Source: Hypericibacter sp050729195
GTDB lineage: Bacteria > Pseudomonadota > Alphaproteobacteria > Dongiales > Dongiaceae
Direction: 5' to 3'
Length of the DNA stretch: 64,000 bases
NCBI RefSeq assembly: GCF_050729195.1
Contig: NZ_JBOHKS010000262.1
Span: 17,972 to 81,971 of the forward strand
In this document: piece by piece, positions 17,088-25,761 of the stretch
Numbering within the stretch: position 1 is the first letter of the stretch
How the letters are laid out: every line of letters begins with the position of its first letter
The notes under the pieces: model-generated
The model's database searches: none
What the model saw: the letters and a program-made list of their open reading frames with translations, nothing else
What the model was told of the DNA's origin: nothing
Made by a program: the position numbers and the translations under genes

Positions 17088-18263
17088 ATGTTCAAGAAAT
17101 GGATGGGAGCGGCCCTCGCGGTGGCGGGCCTCGCTCTCGCCGGTGCGGCGGCGGCCCAGGCGGCCGAGCCGGTCCGGATCGGATTCTCGATCGCGCAAAC
17201 CGGATTGTTCGCGGCGGCAGCACCCTCGCAGCTCAATGCCTATGAGCTGTGGAAGGAACAGGTGAATGCGGCGGGCGGGCTCGATGTCGGCGGCACCAAG
17301 CGGCCGATCGAGTTCGTCATGTATGACGACCAGTCCAACCCCGACCAGACCGTGCGCATCTATGAGAAGCTGATCACCGAGGACAAGGTCGATCTGCTGC
17401 TGGCGCCCTGGGGTACGCCGATGCATTTCGCCATCGCGGGCGTGCTCGAGAAATACCAGTTCCCGGTCGTCGGCAACTCCGCCGCCTCCGTGCAGCTGCG
17501 CGACTTGAAGCCCGGCAATATCTGGTTCCCGACCTCGGCCATTCCGGATCGGATGGCGGAAGAGCTGGCCAAGATGCTGACGGCGAACGGTGCCAAGACG
17601 GCCGCTGTCATCACCAACCAGCTGCCCTTCTCGCTGGAGATCAAGCAGTTCCTGATCCCGGCGCTGGACAAGGCCGGCATCAAGGTCGCCGTCAATGACG
17701 AGTATCCGCCCGATGTGAAGGACATGACGGCGCTGCTCGGCAAGGTGAAAGCCGCCAATCCCGACGCCGTGCTGGCGCTCTCCTATCCGAACGATTCGAT
17801 CCTCTATATGAACCAGGCCAAGGAAGTCGGCATCAAGGCGCCATTCCAGTTCGTGCTGGTGGGGCCCACCATCGACTTCTTCGGCAAGATGTTCGGCAAG
17901 GATCTCGACGGCATCGTCACCATCGGCCATTGGACTCCGGCCAAGGCCGCCTGGCCGAAGGCGAAGCCCTTCTTCGACGCCTATGTCGCGAAATTCAACG
18001 CCAATCCGGACTATCTCGATTCCGCGCTGGCCTACATGTCCTGTGAAATCCTGCAGCAGGCGGTGGCGACAGCCGGTCTCGACAAGGCCAAGATCCGCGA
18101 AGCGATCTCGACCATGACCTTCGACACGATCAATGGCCCGGTGAAGTTCGAGGGCGTCCAGAACGTCACCACGCCGACCTCGTTCCTGCAGTTCCAGGAC
18201 GGCAAGGCGCAGCTGGTATGGCCGCCGGAAGCGGCGACCGCACCCTACAAGCCGCGCGGCTGA
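17088..18263 (+). CDS. Liv-type ABC transporter substrate-binding protein
   Basis: A 391-residue periplasmic binding protein of the branched-chain amino acid (Leu/Ile/Val, amide) type. It has a signal peptide with probable cleavage after AQA (about residue 25), then EPVRIGFSIAQTGLFA, the usual first strand and ligand loop of this class. The start is the ATG at 17088 after GGGGAGG. It begins 23 bases after the hydrolase. Liv-type binding proteins in soil bacteria often bind aromatic acids rather than amino acids, which fits the aromatic-type enzymes upstream. The ligand is not identifiable by reading. Confidence 0.92.
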   Translation: MFKKWMGAALAVAGLALAGAAAAQAAEPVRIGFSIAQTGLFAAAAPSQLNAYELWKEQVNAAGGLDVGGTKRPIEFVMYDDQSNPDQTVRIYEKLITEDKVDLLLAPWGTPMHFAIAGVLEKYQFPVVGNSAASVQLRDLKPGNIWFPTSAIPDRMAEELAKMLTANGAKTAAVITNQLPFSLEIKQFLIPALDKAGIKVAVNDEYPPDVKDMTALLGKVKAANPDAVLALSYPNDSILYMNQAKEVGIKAPFQFVLVGPTIDFFGKMFGKDLDGIVTIGHWTPAKAAWPKAKPFFDAYVAKFNANPDYLDSALAYMSCEILQQAVATAGLDKAKIREAISTMTFDTINGPVKFEGVQNVTTPTSFLQFQDGKAQLVWPPEAATAPYKPRG

Positions 18264-18280
18264 TCGCCTGAGAGTCGAAG

Positions 18281-18325
18281 GGCGCGGGAGGAGCGGGCGA
18301 CCGCCTCTCCCGCGCCGCTTCTTTT
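18281..18325 (+). terminator. Attenuator/terminator hairpin after the binding-protein gene
   Basis: Arms GGCGCGGGAG (18281-18290) and CTCCCGCGCC (18307-18316) form a perfect 10-bp stem. A small inner GCGG/CCGC pair lies in the loop, and GCTTCTTTTT follows directly. This is a good rho-independent terminator shape placed inside the operon between the binding protein and the first permease gene, so partial termination is expected. Confidence 0.75.
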
Positions 18326-18356
18326 TCAACCCTCCACGCCGGCGAGATCTCGAGCC

Positions 18357-19250
18357 TTGGATCTGCTGCTTTCTCCCCAGCTTCTGGCAGCCGCACTGAT
18401 CGCGGGTGCGCTCTATGCGCTGGTGGCGCTGGGGCTGAATCTGATCTACGGCACCATGCGGCTGCTGAACGTGGCCCATGGCGAGCTGGTGATGGTCGGA
18501 AGCTATGTCGCCTCCTGGTCCTTCAGTCTCCTGGGACTGGGCCCTTGGCCGGCGCTGATCCTTTCGCCGGTGGCGGCGGGGATCCTGGGTTATGGGCTCT
18601 ATCGCGGTCTCTTCCGCCGGCTCCTCGCGAACCCTGCCTTGACCCAGCGCATCGAAGCCAACTCGCTGCTGCTGTTCTTCGGCATCTCGATCATCCTGCA
18701 GAACCTGGTGTCGCTGCTCTTCACCGCGACGCCGCGGGGCTATCAACCCTTCGGCGGCGCCGTGATCGATCTGGGCGTCGCCTCGGTCACCGGCGGGCGG
18801 CTGCTAGTGCTGATCGTCGCCGGCATCGTGACCGTCGCCGCCATGCTGTTGCTGCACTTCAACACGGTGGGTCTCGCGGTGAAGGCGCTGATCCAGAACC
18901 GCGAGGCGGCCAGCCTCGCCGGAATCGACACGGAGAAGCTCGAGCGCTGGAGCTTCATCGCGGGCTTCGCGGTCGCCGGCCTCGCCGGCGCTCTCGTCAG
19001 CATGGTGGAGCAGGTGTCGCCTTTCATGGGCTTCCCTTACATGATCGCGGCCTTCGTCATCATCATTCTGGGCGGACTCGGCAATCTCACCGGCAGCCTG
19101 ATCGGCGGGCTGATCCTGGGGCTGCTCGAGACCTATGGCGTGGCTCTGACCTCGCCCAATTACCGCTCCATCCTGGTCTATGGCGTCTTCATCGCCGTGC
19201 TGCTGATCCGACCCCAAGGTCTCCTGGGCCGGGCGCGGATCGTGCGATGA
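18357..19250 (+). CDS. Liv-type ABC permease, LivH-like (TTG start)
   Basis: A 297-residue inner-membrane permease of the LivH class with about eight hydrophobic segments, the conserved N-terminal NLIYGTMRLLNVAHGEL block, and a cytoplasmic loop (KALIQNREAASLAGID) that contacts the ATPase. No in-frame ATG gives a better start; a TTG at 18357 gives the normal N terminus, but the ribosome-binding site is weak. It follows the hairpin after the binding-protein gene and overlaps the LivM gene by four bases. Confidence 0.92.
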   Translation: MDLLLSPQLLAAALIAGALYALVALGLNLIYGTMRLLNVAHGELVMVGSYVASWSFSLLGLGPWPALILSPVAAGILGYGLYRGLFRRLLANPALTQRIEANSLLLFFGISIILQNLVSLLFTATPRGYQPFGGAVIDLGVASVTGGRLLVLIVAGIVTVAAMLLLHFNTVGLAVKALIQNREAASLAGIDTEKLERWSFIAGFAVAGLAGALVSMVEQVSPFMGFPYMIAAFVIIILGGLGNLTGSLIGGLILGLLETYGVALTSPNYRSILVYGVFIAVLLIRPQGLLGRARIVR

Positions 19251-20146
19251 AGCCGCTCTCCAACCTGCTGCCGATCATCTTCTTCGCAGCCATGACCGCC
19301 CTGCCGTTCCTGGGCGGCGATTATGATCTGGGCGTCGGCTTCCAGCTGATGATGTGGATCGCGCTCACCCAGAGCTGGGTGCTGCTCTCCGGTTTCACCG
19401 GCTATATCTCCCTCGGCCATGCCGTGTTCTATGGGCTGGGCGGCTATCTCACCGTGCTGACCTGGCACATCGTCCCGCTGCCGCTTGCGATCCCGCTCTC
19501 CGGTCTCGTGGCCGCGCTGTTCGCGGGCCTGATCGGCTATCCGGTCATGCGCGTGCGCGGGCCCTATTTCGTGATCCTGACCTTCGGCCTCGCGGAGCTG
19601 GTCAAATACATCGTCATCAATGTCGAGGCGGCGCTCGGCAAGTTCGGGCGGCTGATGATGGGCGCGCCGGGTCTGTCGACACTCTATTGGGCGATGCTGG
19701 CGTTGGCGGTCGCGGCGACGCTGCTGGTGGTGCTGGTCGGCCGCTCGCGCTTCGGTGCGGGCCTGCGGGCGATCCGCGAGGATGAGCCCGCCGCCGAGAC
19801 CGTGGGCGTTCCGACCGCGCGCTACAAGCTCGCGGCTTATGCGCTTTCCGCCGCCATTCCCGGCATGGTGGGCGGGCTGGCGGCGCTGCGGACCAGCTAT
19901 TTCGAGCCCCAGCAGATCTTCAGCCCGACGATTTCCTTTACCGTCGTGACCATGGCGATGATCGGCGGCAGCGATCGCGCGCGCGGACCCATCATGGGCG
20001 CCTTGTTCCTGGTGCTGCTGTCGGAGCTGCTCTGGGCCAATCTGGCCGAGCTCTACATGATCATCCTGGGGCTGCTGCTGATCGGCTTCGTGCTGTTCGC
20101 ACCCTCGGGCATCGACGGGCTGTTGCGCCGGAGGTTCGGGCGATGA
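19247..20146 (+). CDS. Liv-type ABC permease, LivM-like
   Basis: A 299-residue permease, the LivM partner of the preceding gene, with the family blocks SGFTGYISLGHAVFYGLGGY and a RAIREDEPAAETVG coupling loop. The start is the ATG at 19247 (ATGA overlap). It forms the membrane channel with the LivH homologue and is energised by the two ATPases that follow. It is on the short side because the N-terminal extension of enteric LivM is missing, which is common in this class. Confidence 0.93.
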   Translation: MKPLSNLLPIIFFAAMTALPFLGGDYDLGVGFQLMMWIALTQSWVLLSGFTGYISLGHAVFYGLGGYLTVLTWHIVPLPLAIPLSGLVAALFAGLIGYPVMRVRGPYFVILTFGLAELVKYIVINVEAALGKFGRLMMGAPGLSTLYWAMLALAVAATLLVVLVGRSRFGAGLRAIREDEPAAETVGVPTARYKLAAYALSAAIPGMVGGLAALRTSYFEPQQIFSPTISFTVVTMAMIGGSDRARGPIMGALFLVLLSELLWANLAELYMIILGLLLIGFVLFAPSGIDGLLRRRFGR

Positions 20147-20868
20147 GCCTGCTCGAGCTTCAGGGCGTCGGAAAACGCTTCGGCGGCCTCAAGGCGCTCG
20201 ACGATGTGAGCTTCTCGATCGAAAGCGGGGAGATGGTCGGTCTCATGGGCGCCAACGGTGCCGGCAAGACCACGCTCTTCAGTCTCGTCGCCGGCAATGA
20301 GCGGCCCAGCGCCGGCGATATCCGGCTCGATGGACTGTCTCTCGTCGGCCGCCGCGCCGATCAGGTGGCGGCCAGGGGTGTCGCGCGCACCTTCCAGATC
20401 GTGCGGCCCTTCCGCGGCCTGACCGTTCGCGAGAACGCCCGGATCGGCGCCCTGTTCGGCTCGGCCGAGCGGCGGCCGGACGCGGCGGCGGAATTCGCGC
20501 AATCGGTCCTGGCCGATGTCGGCCTGGCGGATCGTGCCGACGTGCTGGCGGGCAGTCTCACGCTGGCGGGCCAGAAGCGGCTCGAGATCGCCCGCGCGCT
20601 CGCGCAGCGTCCGCGTCTGCTGCTGCTGGACGAAGTGATGGCGGGCCTGACCCCGACCGAGATCGCCGATGCGATGGCCATGATCCGCCGCATCAAGGAG
20701 AAGCATGGGCTGACCGTGCTGGTGATCGAGCATGTGATGTCGGCCCTGATGGATCTCTGCCAGCGCATCATCGTGCTGCATCACGGGATGAAGATCGCCG
20801 AGGGCGCGCCGGCGGCGATCGCGCGCGATCCTCGCGTGCTCGATGCCTATCTCGGGGTGGAGGCGTGA
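20143..20868 (+). CDS. Liv-type ABC ATPase, LivG-like
   Basis: A 241-residue ATPase with Walker A GANGAGKTT near residues 36-44, a Q-loop, the LivG-type degenerate signature (LTLAGQKRLEIARAL) and Walker B LLLLDEVMAGL. In most ABC ATPases the signature is LSGGQ, but this subfamily regularly deviates. It overlaps both neighbours by four bases. It should pair with the LivF homologue below to drive uptake. Confidence 0.94.
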   Translation: MSLLELQGVGKRFGGLKALDDVSFSIESGEMVGLMGANGAGKTTLFSLVAGNERPSAGDIRLDGLSLVGRRADQVAARGVARTFQIVRPFRGLTVRENARIGALFGSAERRPDAAAEFAQSVLADVGLADRADVLAGSLTLAGQKRLEIARALAQRPRLLLLDEVMAGLTPTEIADAMAMIRRIKEKHGLTVLVIEHVMSALMDLCQRIIVLHHGMKIAEGAPAAIARDPRVLDAYLGVEA

Positions 20869-21608
20869 GCGCCGTGGCCGAGAATCTCGTGGCGCCTGCG
20901 CCCTTGCTCGAGGCGCGCGACCTGGTCGCCGGTTATGGCGCGATCGAGGTGCTGCATGGTGTCTCGCTGTCGGTCCTGCCGGGATCGATCACCGTTCTCC
21001 TGGGCAGCAACGGCGCCGGCAAGACCAGCCTGATGCGCACGCTGGCAGGGCTGATGACGCCGCGGCGCGGTTCGATCCGGTTCGACGGCTCGAGCCTCGA
21101 CCGTCTCGCCGCCCACGAGCGGGTCGGGCGGGGGATCGCCCTCGTGCCGGAAGGCCGGATGATCTTCCCGCATCTCACGGTCGAGGAGACGCTGCGGGTC
21201 GGCGCCTATGGCGCCTGGGCGCGGCCGCATTTTGCCGAAAGCCTGGCACGGGCCTATGCGTTGTTTCCGAAGCTTGCAGAACGCAAACGCCAATCGGCGG
21301 GGGCTCTCTCGGGCGGCGAGCAGCAGATGCTAGCGATCGCCCGCGCGCTCATGGCGCGGCCCCGCCTGATTCTGCTCGATGAGCCGACCTTGGGGCTGGC
21401 GCCCAAGATGGCGCGCTTCGTGTTCGATCTGACCCGGGAGCTCAGGGACGCCGGGTTGACGCTGCTCCTCGCGGAACAGGATGTCCGGATGAGCCTCGCC
21501 ATTGCCGACCAGGGCTATGTGCTGGAGAACGGCCGGGTCGTCATGGCCGGGGCGGCTTCCGAACTCGCCGCCGATCCCCGGATCCGCACCAGCTATCTCG
21601 GTCTCTAG
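20865..21608 (+). CDS. Liv-type ABC ATPase, LivF-like
   Basis: A 247-residue ATPase with Walker A GSNGAGKTS, a full signature LSGGEQQML and Walker B LILLDEPTLGLAP. A short N-terminal extension (VAENLVAPAPL) precedes the nucleotide-binding core. The start is GTG at 20865, overlapping the LivG stop. It is the last gene of the dioxygenase/hydroxylase/transport operon. The next gene is on the opposite strand. Confidence 0.94.
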   Translation: MSAVAENLVAPAPLLEARDLVAGYGAIEVLHGVSLSVLPGSITVLLGSNGAGKTSLMRTLAGLMTPRRGSIRFDGSSLDRLAAHERVGRGIALVPEGRMIFPHLTVEETLRVGAYGAWARPHFAESLARAYALFPKLAERKRQSAGALSGGEQQMLAIARALMARPRLILLDEPTLGLAPKMARFVFDLTRELRDAGLTLLLAEQDVRMSLAIADQGYVLENGRVVMAGAASELAADPRIRTSYLGL

Positions 21609-21640
21609 GCCGAAACCAGCCGCCGGGGCATCTGCAACAC

Positions 21641-21674
21641 AAAAGAAAACGGCAGACCTCGACGAGGCCTGCCG
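21641..21674 (-). terminator. Rho-independent terminator of the small secreted-protein gene
   Basis: Read on the minus strand, an 11-bp stem (21664-21674 with 21650-21660, one G-U pair, 3-base loop) is followed by TTTTCTTTT. It begins about 40 bases after the stop codon of the minus-strand gene. On the plus strand the stem has a mismatch and no T tail, so it mainly serves the minus strand. Confidence 0.75.
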
Positions 21675-21714
21675 CTTCTCAGCAGACGGAGTCTATCGGT
21701 GAAACGAAGCGGTC

Positions 21715-21999
21715 TTAGTGCTCGTTGACCGGCAGGCCCAAACTCTTGACAGCGCCCGTAATGGTCGCGATGCCTTCGTCATACTTGCCGTGGGCGCACT
21801 CGTCCTGGCCCTGGGCCAGAGACGCGCTGGCCGCATCCGCACCGGGGTTCCCCTTCATCAGCATGATGTCCCAGTCCAGATCCTGCGCATAAAGAGTGCA
21901 GCGGTTGTTCGGCGTCACGTTCGAGATCACGGCGGCCATCGCGCCCGTGGAGAGAGCCATGCCGAGAGCGGCGGACGCGATCAGGAATTTTATCTTCAT
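21715..21999 (-). CDS. Small secreted protein of unknown function
   Basis: A 94-residue protein with a clear signal peptide (MKIKFLIASAALGMALSTGAMA, cleavage about residue 22) and a mature part of about 72 residues with two cysteines (NNRCTLY and QDECAHG) that could form a disulphide. A good AGAGGAG site precedes the ATG on the minus strand and a terminator follows, so it is a self-contained, probably well expressed gene. I do not recognise the family. Confidence 0.75.
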   Translation of the reverse strand: MKIKFLIASAALGMALSTGAMAAVISNVTPNNRCTLYAQDLDWDIMLMKGNPGADAASASLAQGQDECAHGKYDEGIATITGAVKSLGLPVNEH

Positions 22000-22616
22000 T
22001 TTTGAACTCCTCTTTTTTTCTGGGCGCGGATCTCAAGATTGGATCCGTAACAAATCGGCAGGATGATAAGCTCTGCCGGCAGTCCCGTCTCGCCCGAGTC
22101 CGAACGATACACTGTTTTTCGTTCCGAGTCAGAGGCCTCTGCAACGAGGCCGGTATCCAGCTTTATCGTTAACCATTCTGGCCCCCGACCGGAAGGCCGA
22201 AAAGACGGGCCCCATAAAAGTCCCGGCCTCCCAAGGGACAGCCGGCTCGAAGGTTAACGGGCCGAGGCCGTCGACGGTTCCTGGATCGGTGCTCCTCGTT
22301 CCTTTCATCCCTCGCGCCCGCCGAGATCACGGCGCCTTGTCCTTAGGCGCCAGGGGTGGGCCCGAAGGCTTTAGGATCGGTGACCGAGGAAGCATGTAAA
22401 TAATTGCTATATCATGATAATTTTCAGCCTGCTCAATTGCGGGCTGGGCGGCGGCGGCGAGACGCGTCATGCTGGATAGGATCGAGATCCGGGCCGGGAT
22501 GGCTCAAGCCGTTCGCGGGGGATCTCGGGGGAGAAATCGGGAAGCCGGGCAGGGGGCAATTCGTTGCGGCCCGGCATTGCCGTTCGCGCAAATCGACAGG
22601 GAAATGGAGCCGCAAA
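22000..22616. other. 617-bp intergenic region between a small secreted protein and an amino-acid binding protein
   Basis: No credible gene was seen. It should hold the promoters of both divergent genes. A 7-bp stem (22331-22337 with 22345-22351) and an AT-rich patch at 22396-22425 with the perfect palindrome TATCATGATA (22410-22419) are the only visible structures. An open frame extends upstream of 22617 but has no signal-peptide-like or conserved sequence, so it is treated as non-coding. Confidence 0.55.
22410..22419. promoter_or_regulatory. AT-rich palindrome upstream of the amino-acid binding protein
   Basis: The perfect 10-bp palindrome TATCATGATA sits in an AT-rich stretch about 200 bases before the ATG of the binding-protein gene. 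It could be an operator or part of a promoter. It partly resembles the GATATATCAT core found at 34129, but it is not the same site. Confidence 0.3.
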
Positions 22617-23474
22617 ATGGTGGCGTACGGACGATCGCTTCGAGTGCTTGCTGTCGCCTTGGGCCTGGCTTTCGCCGTTTCGACGGCGGCGGGGGCGGGA
22701 ACGCTCGATGATCTGAAGAAGAACGGTACGATCAGACTGGGCGTCCGCGAAGACACCAAGCCCTTTTCCTATATCGACACCGACGGGACCGCGAAGGGTT
22801 ACGTCGTCGATCTCTGTCTGGCGGTCGTGGAGAAGCTCAAGGCCGCCTATAGCCTCCCGGACCTCAAGACGGAATATGTGAAGGTGACGACCGAGACGCG
22901 CTTCGACGCCATCAGCCAGGGCAAAGTCGATCTGCTTTGCGGCCCCGACACCGTCACGCTGAAGCGCCGCGAGCAGGTAAGCTTCTCGGTCCCGGTCTTC
23001 ATCACCGGTGCCGCGGTGCTTTATCGCACCGACGGTCCGAGCTCGCTCTACGATCTCAAGGACAAGAAGGTCGGCGTCAAATCGGGCACCACGACCGAGA
23101 CGGTGTTGAACGGCGTCTTGAAGAAGCTGGATATCGCCGCGCAGGTCGTCACCTACGACAGCTATGAAGCCGGTGCCAAGGCGCTTGGCAACAACGAGAT
23201 CTCGGTCTTCTTCGGCGATCGCGGCATCCTCGTGGATCTGTTGAAATCTTCGGGCAATGACCAGCTCAAGCTCGGCGATTTGATGCTGAGTGCCGAGACT
23301 TACGCCCTCGGCCTGCGACGTGATGACGAGGATTTCCGCCTTGCGGTGGACCGTGCCCTCAGTCAGATCTATGTCTCGAAGGACCTGACCCATATTCTGC
23401 GCACCAATTTCGGCGATCGCCCCCCGGGACCGATCCTCGAATCGCTGTTCCTCGCGAGTGCGCTGCCCGACTAG
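22617..23474 (+). CDS. Amino-acid-type ABC substrate-binding protein (family 3)
   Basis: A 285-residue periplasmic binding protein of family 3 (polar amino acids). A signal peptide (about residues 1-27) precedes GTIRLGVREDTKPFSYID, followed by the domain-closing DLLCGPDTVT block and KVGVKSGTTTE. The start is the ATG at 22617 with GGAG 7 bases upstream. The longer frame from 22404 is rejected because the signal peptide starts here. No permease or ATPase is adjacent, so it is an orphan that must use a transporter elsewhere or act as a sensor. Glutamate/aspartate-type ligands are typical. Confidence 0.88.
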   Translation: MVAYGRSLRVLAVALGLAFAVSTAAGAGTLDDLKKNGTIRLGVREDTKPFSYIDTDGTAKGYVVDLCLAVVEKLKAAYSLPDLKTEYVKVTTETRFDAISQGKVDLLCGPDTVTLKRREQVSFSVPVFITGAAVLYRTDGPSSLYDLKDKKVGVKSGTTTETVLNGVLKKLDIAAQVVTYDSYEAGAKALGNNEISVFFGDRGILVDLLKSSGNDQLKLGDLMLSAETYALGLRRDDEDFRLAVDRALSQIYVSKDLTHILRTNFGDRPPGPILESLFLASALPD

Positions 23475-23513
23475 CGGTCGGCAGGTTTCACATCACGATG
23501 GCATGAGGTTCTG

Positions 23514-24101
23514 ATGACGAAGATTGCGAACGCGGAAAGGGCCGGCGCCTCGCGGGTCCTTTCCCGTCGTCTCTTGCTGGGTTCGATGGTGGTGGCGGGA
23601 GCGGTGGCCGTCGGCCCCCGCTTCGCCGCGGCCGATGCGCAGATGGATGCCGACGCGATGGCGGCGCTCAAGAAGCTCTATGCCTCGAACGAAGGCGCCC
23701 GCGTGCTGGGCGAGAAAGCGAAGGGCATCCTGGTCTTCCCGACGATCGCGAAGGGAGGCTTCATGATTGGCGCCGCCTATGGCGAAGGCACCTTGCTGGT
23801 CAACGGCAAGGCGGCTGGCTATTACAGCTCAGCCGCGGCTTCCTATGGCCTCCAGATCGGCATTCAACGGTTCAGCTATGTGCTGTTCCTGATGACCGAC
23901 AACGCGATTCAGTATCTCAACAAATCCGATGGCTGGGAGATCGGTGTCGGTCCGTCGATCGTCGTTGCCGACGAAGGGTTCGCGACGAAAGCGACGACCA
24001 CGACGCTGCAGGCGGAAATCTATGCCTTCATTTTCGGTCAGCAAGGCCTCATGGCCGGTCTTGGGATCGAGGGGACGAAGGTCACGCGCATAAACCGCTG
24101 A
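23514..24101 (+). CDS. SYLF-domain (YSC84-like) lipid-binding protein
   Basis: A 195-residue exported protein. An SRR-containing, hydrophobic N terminus looks like a Tat or Sec signal. The SYLF domain follows with its hallmark AKGILVFPTIAKGGFMIGAAYGEG-like block (around residues 68-92) and a C-terminal QAEIYAFIFGQQGLMAG block. SYLF domains bind acidic phospholipids in eukaryotes. The bacterial versions are secreted and of unclear role. It starts 39 bases after the binding-protein stop on the same strand. Confidence 0.85.
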   Translation: MTKIANAERAGASRVLSRRLLLGSMVVAGAVAVGPRFAAADAQMDADAMAALKKLYASNEGARVLGEKAKGILVFPTIAKGGFMIGAAYGEGTLLVNGKAAGYYSSAAASYGLQIGIQRFSYVLFLMTDNAIQYLNKSDGWEIGVGPSIVVADEGFATKATTTTLQAEIYAFIFGQQGLMAGLGIEGTKVTRINR

Positions 24102-24123
24102 ACCAGGCAATCCCGGCAGGGCC

Positions 24124-25026
24124 ATGGATATCAAGAAGATCGTCAAGCTTTCGCAAGGCTATTCGCGGGACTATCGCATCACCAAGGGCAAGAAGTTCCG
24201 GTTGAAGGACTTCGACCCCGACGATACGGGCGATCTGAAGGCGGAGGACAAGCCGAGGGCCAAGGAGGCGCTGCAGATCGGCGTCCAGGCCCTGTCGGAG
24301 TTCCAGGAGAAGCTCTATGCGCAGCAGCGCTGGGGCTTGTTGCTGATCTTCCAGGCGATGGATGCCGCCGGCAAGGATGGCGCGATCAAGCATGTCCTCT
24401 CCGGCATCAATCCGCAGGGTTGCTCGGTGTCGAGCTTCAAGGCGCCCTCGACCGAGGATCTCAACCACGATTTCCTGTGGCGCTGCCAGAAGCGGCTTCC
24501 CGAGCGCGGGATGTTCGGCATCTTCAATCGCTCCTACTACGAAGAGGTGCTGGTGGTCCGGGTCCATCCGGAATTCCTGCACCGCCAGAAGCTGCCGCCC
24601 AAACTCGTCACCAAGTCGATCTGGCAGGAGCGCTACAGGGACATCCGCAACTTCGAGAGCTTCCAGTCGCGCAACGGTTTCGTGATCCGCAAATTCTTTC
24701 TCTATGTCTCGAAGGATGAGCAGAAGCGGCGCTTCATGTCGCGCCTCGACGAACCCTCGAAGAACTGGAAGTTCTCCGCAGCCGATGCGACCGAGCGCGA
24801 GCATTGGGATGAATACATGTCGGCCTACCAGGACATGATTCGGGAGACCGCGACCGAGGAAGCACCCTGGTACGTCGTTCCGGCCGACAACAAATGGTAC
24901 ACCCACGTCATCGTCGCCGCCGCGATCATCGATGCGCTGGATTCGCTGGGCCTGGCCTATCCGGAAATCGACGCCGACATGCGCAAGCAGCTGCAGCAGG
25001 CGCGCACGGCCCTGGAATCCTCCTAG
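24124..25026 (+). CDS. ppk2: Polyphosphate kinase 2 family protein
   Basis: A 300-residue single-domain PPK2. It has Walker A (AMDAAGKDG, near residue 80), the lid-type GINPQGCSVSSFKAPS block, and the Walker B-like FNRSYYEEVLVVRVH segment. PPK2 enzymes transfer phosphate between polyphosphate and nucleotides in the cytoplasm. The size and the KAPSTEDLNHDFLW pattern fit the class that phosphorylates AMP and ADP, but classes cannot be separated safely by reading. It starts 22 bases after the SYLF gene and converges with the isochorismatase gene. Confidence 0.92.
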   Translation: MDIKKIVKLSQGYSRDYRITKGKKFRLKDFDPDDTGDLKAEDKPRAKEALQIGVQALSEFQEKLYAQQRWGLLLIFQAMDAAGKDGAIKHVLSGINPQGCSVSSFKAPSTEDLNHDFLWRCQKRLPERGMFGIFNRSYYEEVLVVRVHPEFLHRQKLPPKLVTKSIWQERYRDIRNFESFQSRNGFVIRKFFLYVSKDEQKRRFMSRLDEPSKNWKFSAADATEREHWDEYMSAYQDMIRETATEEAPWYVVPADNKWYTHVIVAAAIIDALDSLGLAYPEIDADMRKQLQQARTALESS

Positions 25027-25050
25027 ACGCCGTGCCGCCGCCCGTCCGGC

Positions 25051-25761
25051 TCAGGCCGCGGTGACGGATCCCGAATTGCTCTTGGCGATGTCGGCCAGCT
25101 CCGCGATCAGCTGGTCGGCGGTGCGCTGCCGGCAATAGCCCTTGATCGCGCGCTCGGAGAAATCCTGCCGTTCCTGGCTGTAGGTCGCGCAGCAATCGGT
25201 CACCAGCGTCACCAGGTAACCCAGGTCGCCGCCGACCCGGACCGTGTTCTCGACGCACTGGTCGCTGAGCACGCCGAACACGATGATCTGGTCGAAGCCC
25301 ATATTGCGCAGCAGGTAGTCGAGGTTGGTGGTGCCGAACGGACCGGATGCGGTCTTGCGGACGATGATATCGTCCTCTTCCGGCGCCACCTCGTCGATCA
25401 CCGCTGCGTCCCACGAGCCGCGCGGGTAATGCATCTGCGAGGCCTTGTGATCGATGCCGCGGTCGCGACCGTCCTTGGTCAGGCTCTCGATCACGATATA
25501 GATGTTCTCGATGCCCATCTTGCGGGTCGCGGCCTGGAGCCGCCGCTGGTTCGGGATGACCATCTTCTCCAGCCGGTCATAAAAATAGCGATAGCCATTG
25601 TTCTCCGGCGTGGGATCCAGCTTCCGGTGGCGGACCTTCGCCGCGCAATCGGCGTTCTGCATGTCGACGGTCAGGAGCGCGGTGCGGGCCGGAACGACGG
25701 CGCGCTCGCGATAGCGAGGACCCATGGCTTCAGGGCTGTCGGGGCGGATCACATAAGTCAT
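25051..25761 (-). CDS. Isochorismatase-family cysteine hydrolase
   Basis: A 236-residue cysteine hydrolase with the family triad Asp33 (LTVDMQN), Lys136 (VRKTASG) and Cys169 (LSDQCVENT). Members with this layout include ureidoacrylate, biuret, N-carbamoylsarcosine and maleamate amidohydrolases. No neighbour on its strand gives a pathway. It lies 3.4 kb downstream of the NicX-like operon, so maleamate amidohydrolase is a conceivable function, but it is in the opposite orientation and separated by unrelated genes. The amide substrate is unknown. Confidence 0.88.
   Translation of the reverse strand: MTYVIRPDSPEAMGPRYRERAVVPARTALLTVDMQNADCAAKVRHRKLDPTPENNGYRYFYDRLEKMVIPNQRRLQAATRKMGIENIYIVIESLTKDGRDRGIDHKASQMHYPRGSWDAAVIDEVAPEEDDIIVRKTASGPFGTTNLDYLLRNMGFDQIIVFGVLSDQCVENTVRVGGDLGYLVTLVTDCCATYSQERQDFSERAIKGYCRQRTADQLIAELADIAKSNSGSVTAA

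Noticed and set aside
22404..22616. N-terminal extension of the amino-acid binding protein
   Set aside because: A signal peptide begins at the ATG at 22617 with a good ribosome-binding site; the upstream part has no conserved sequence.
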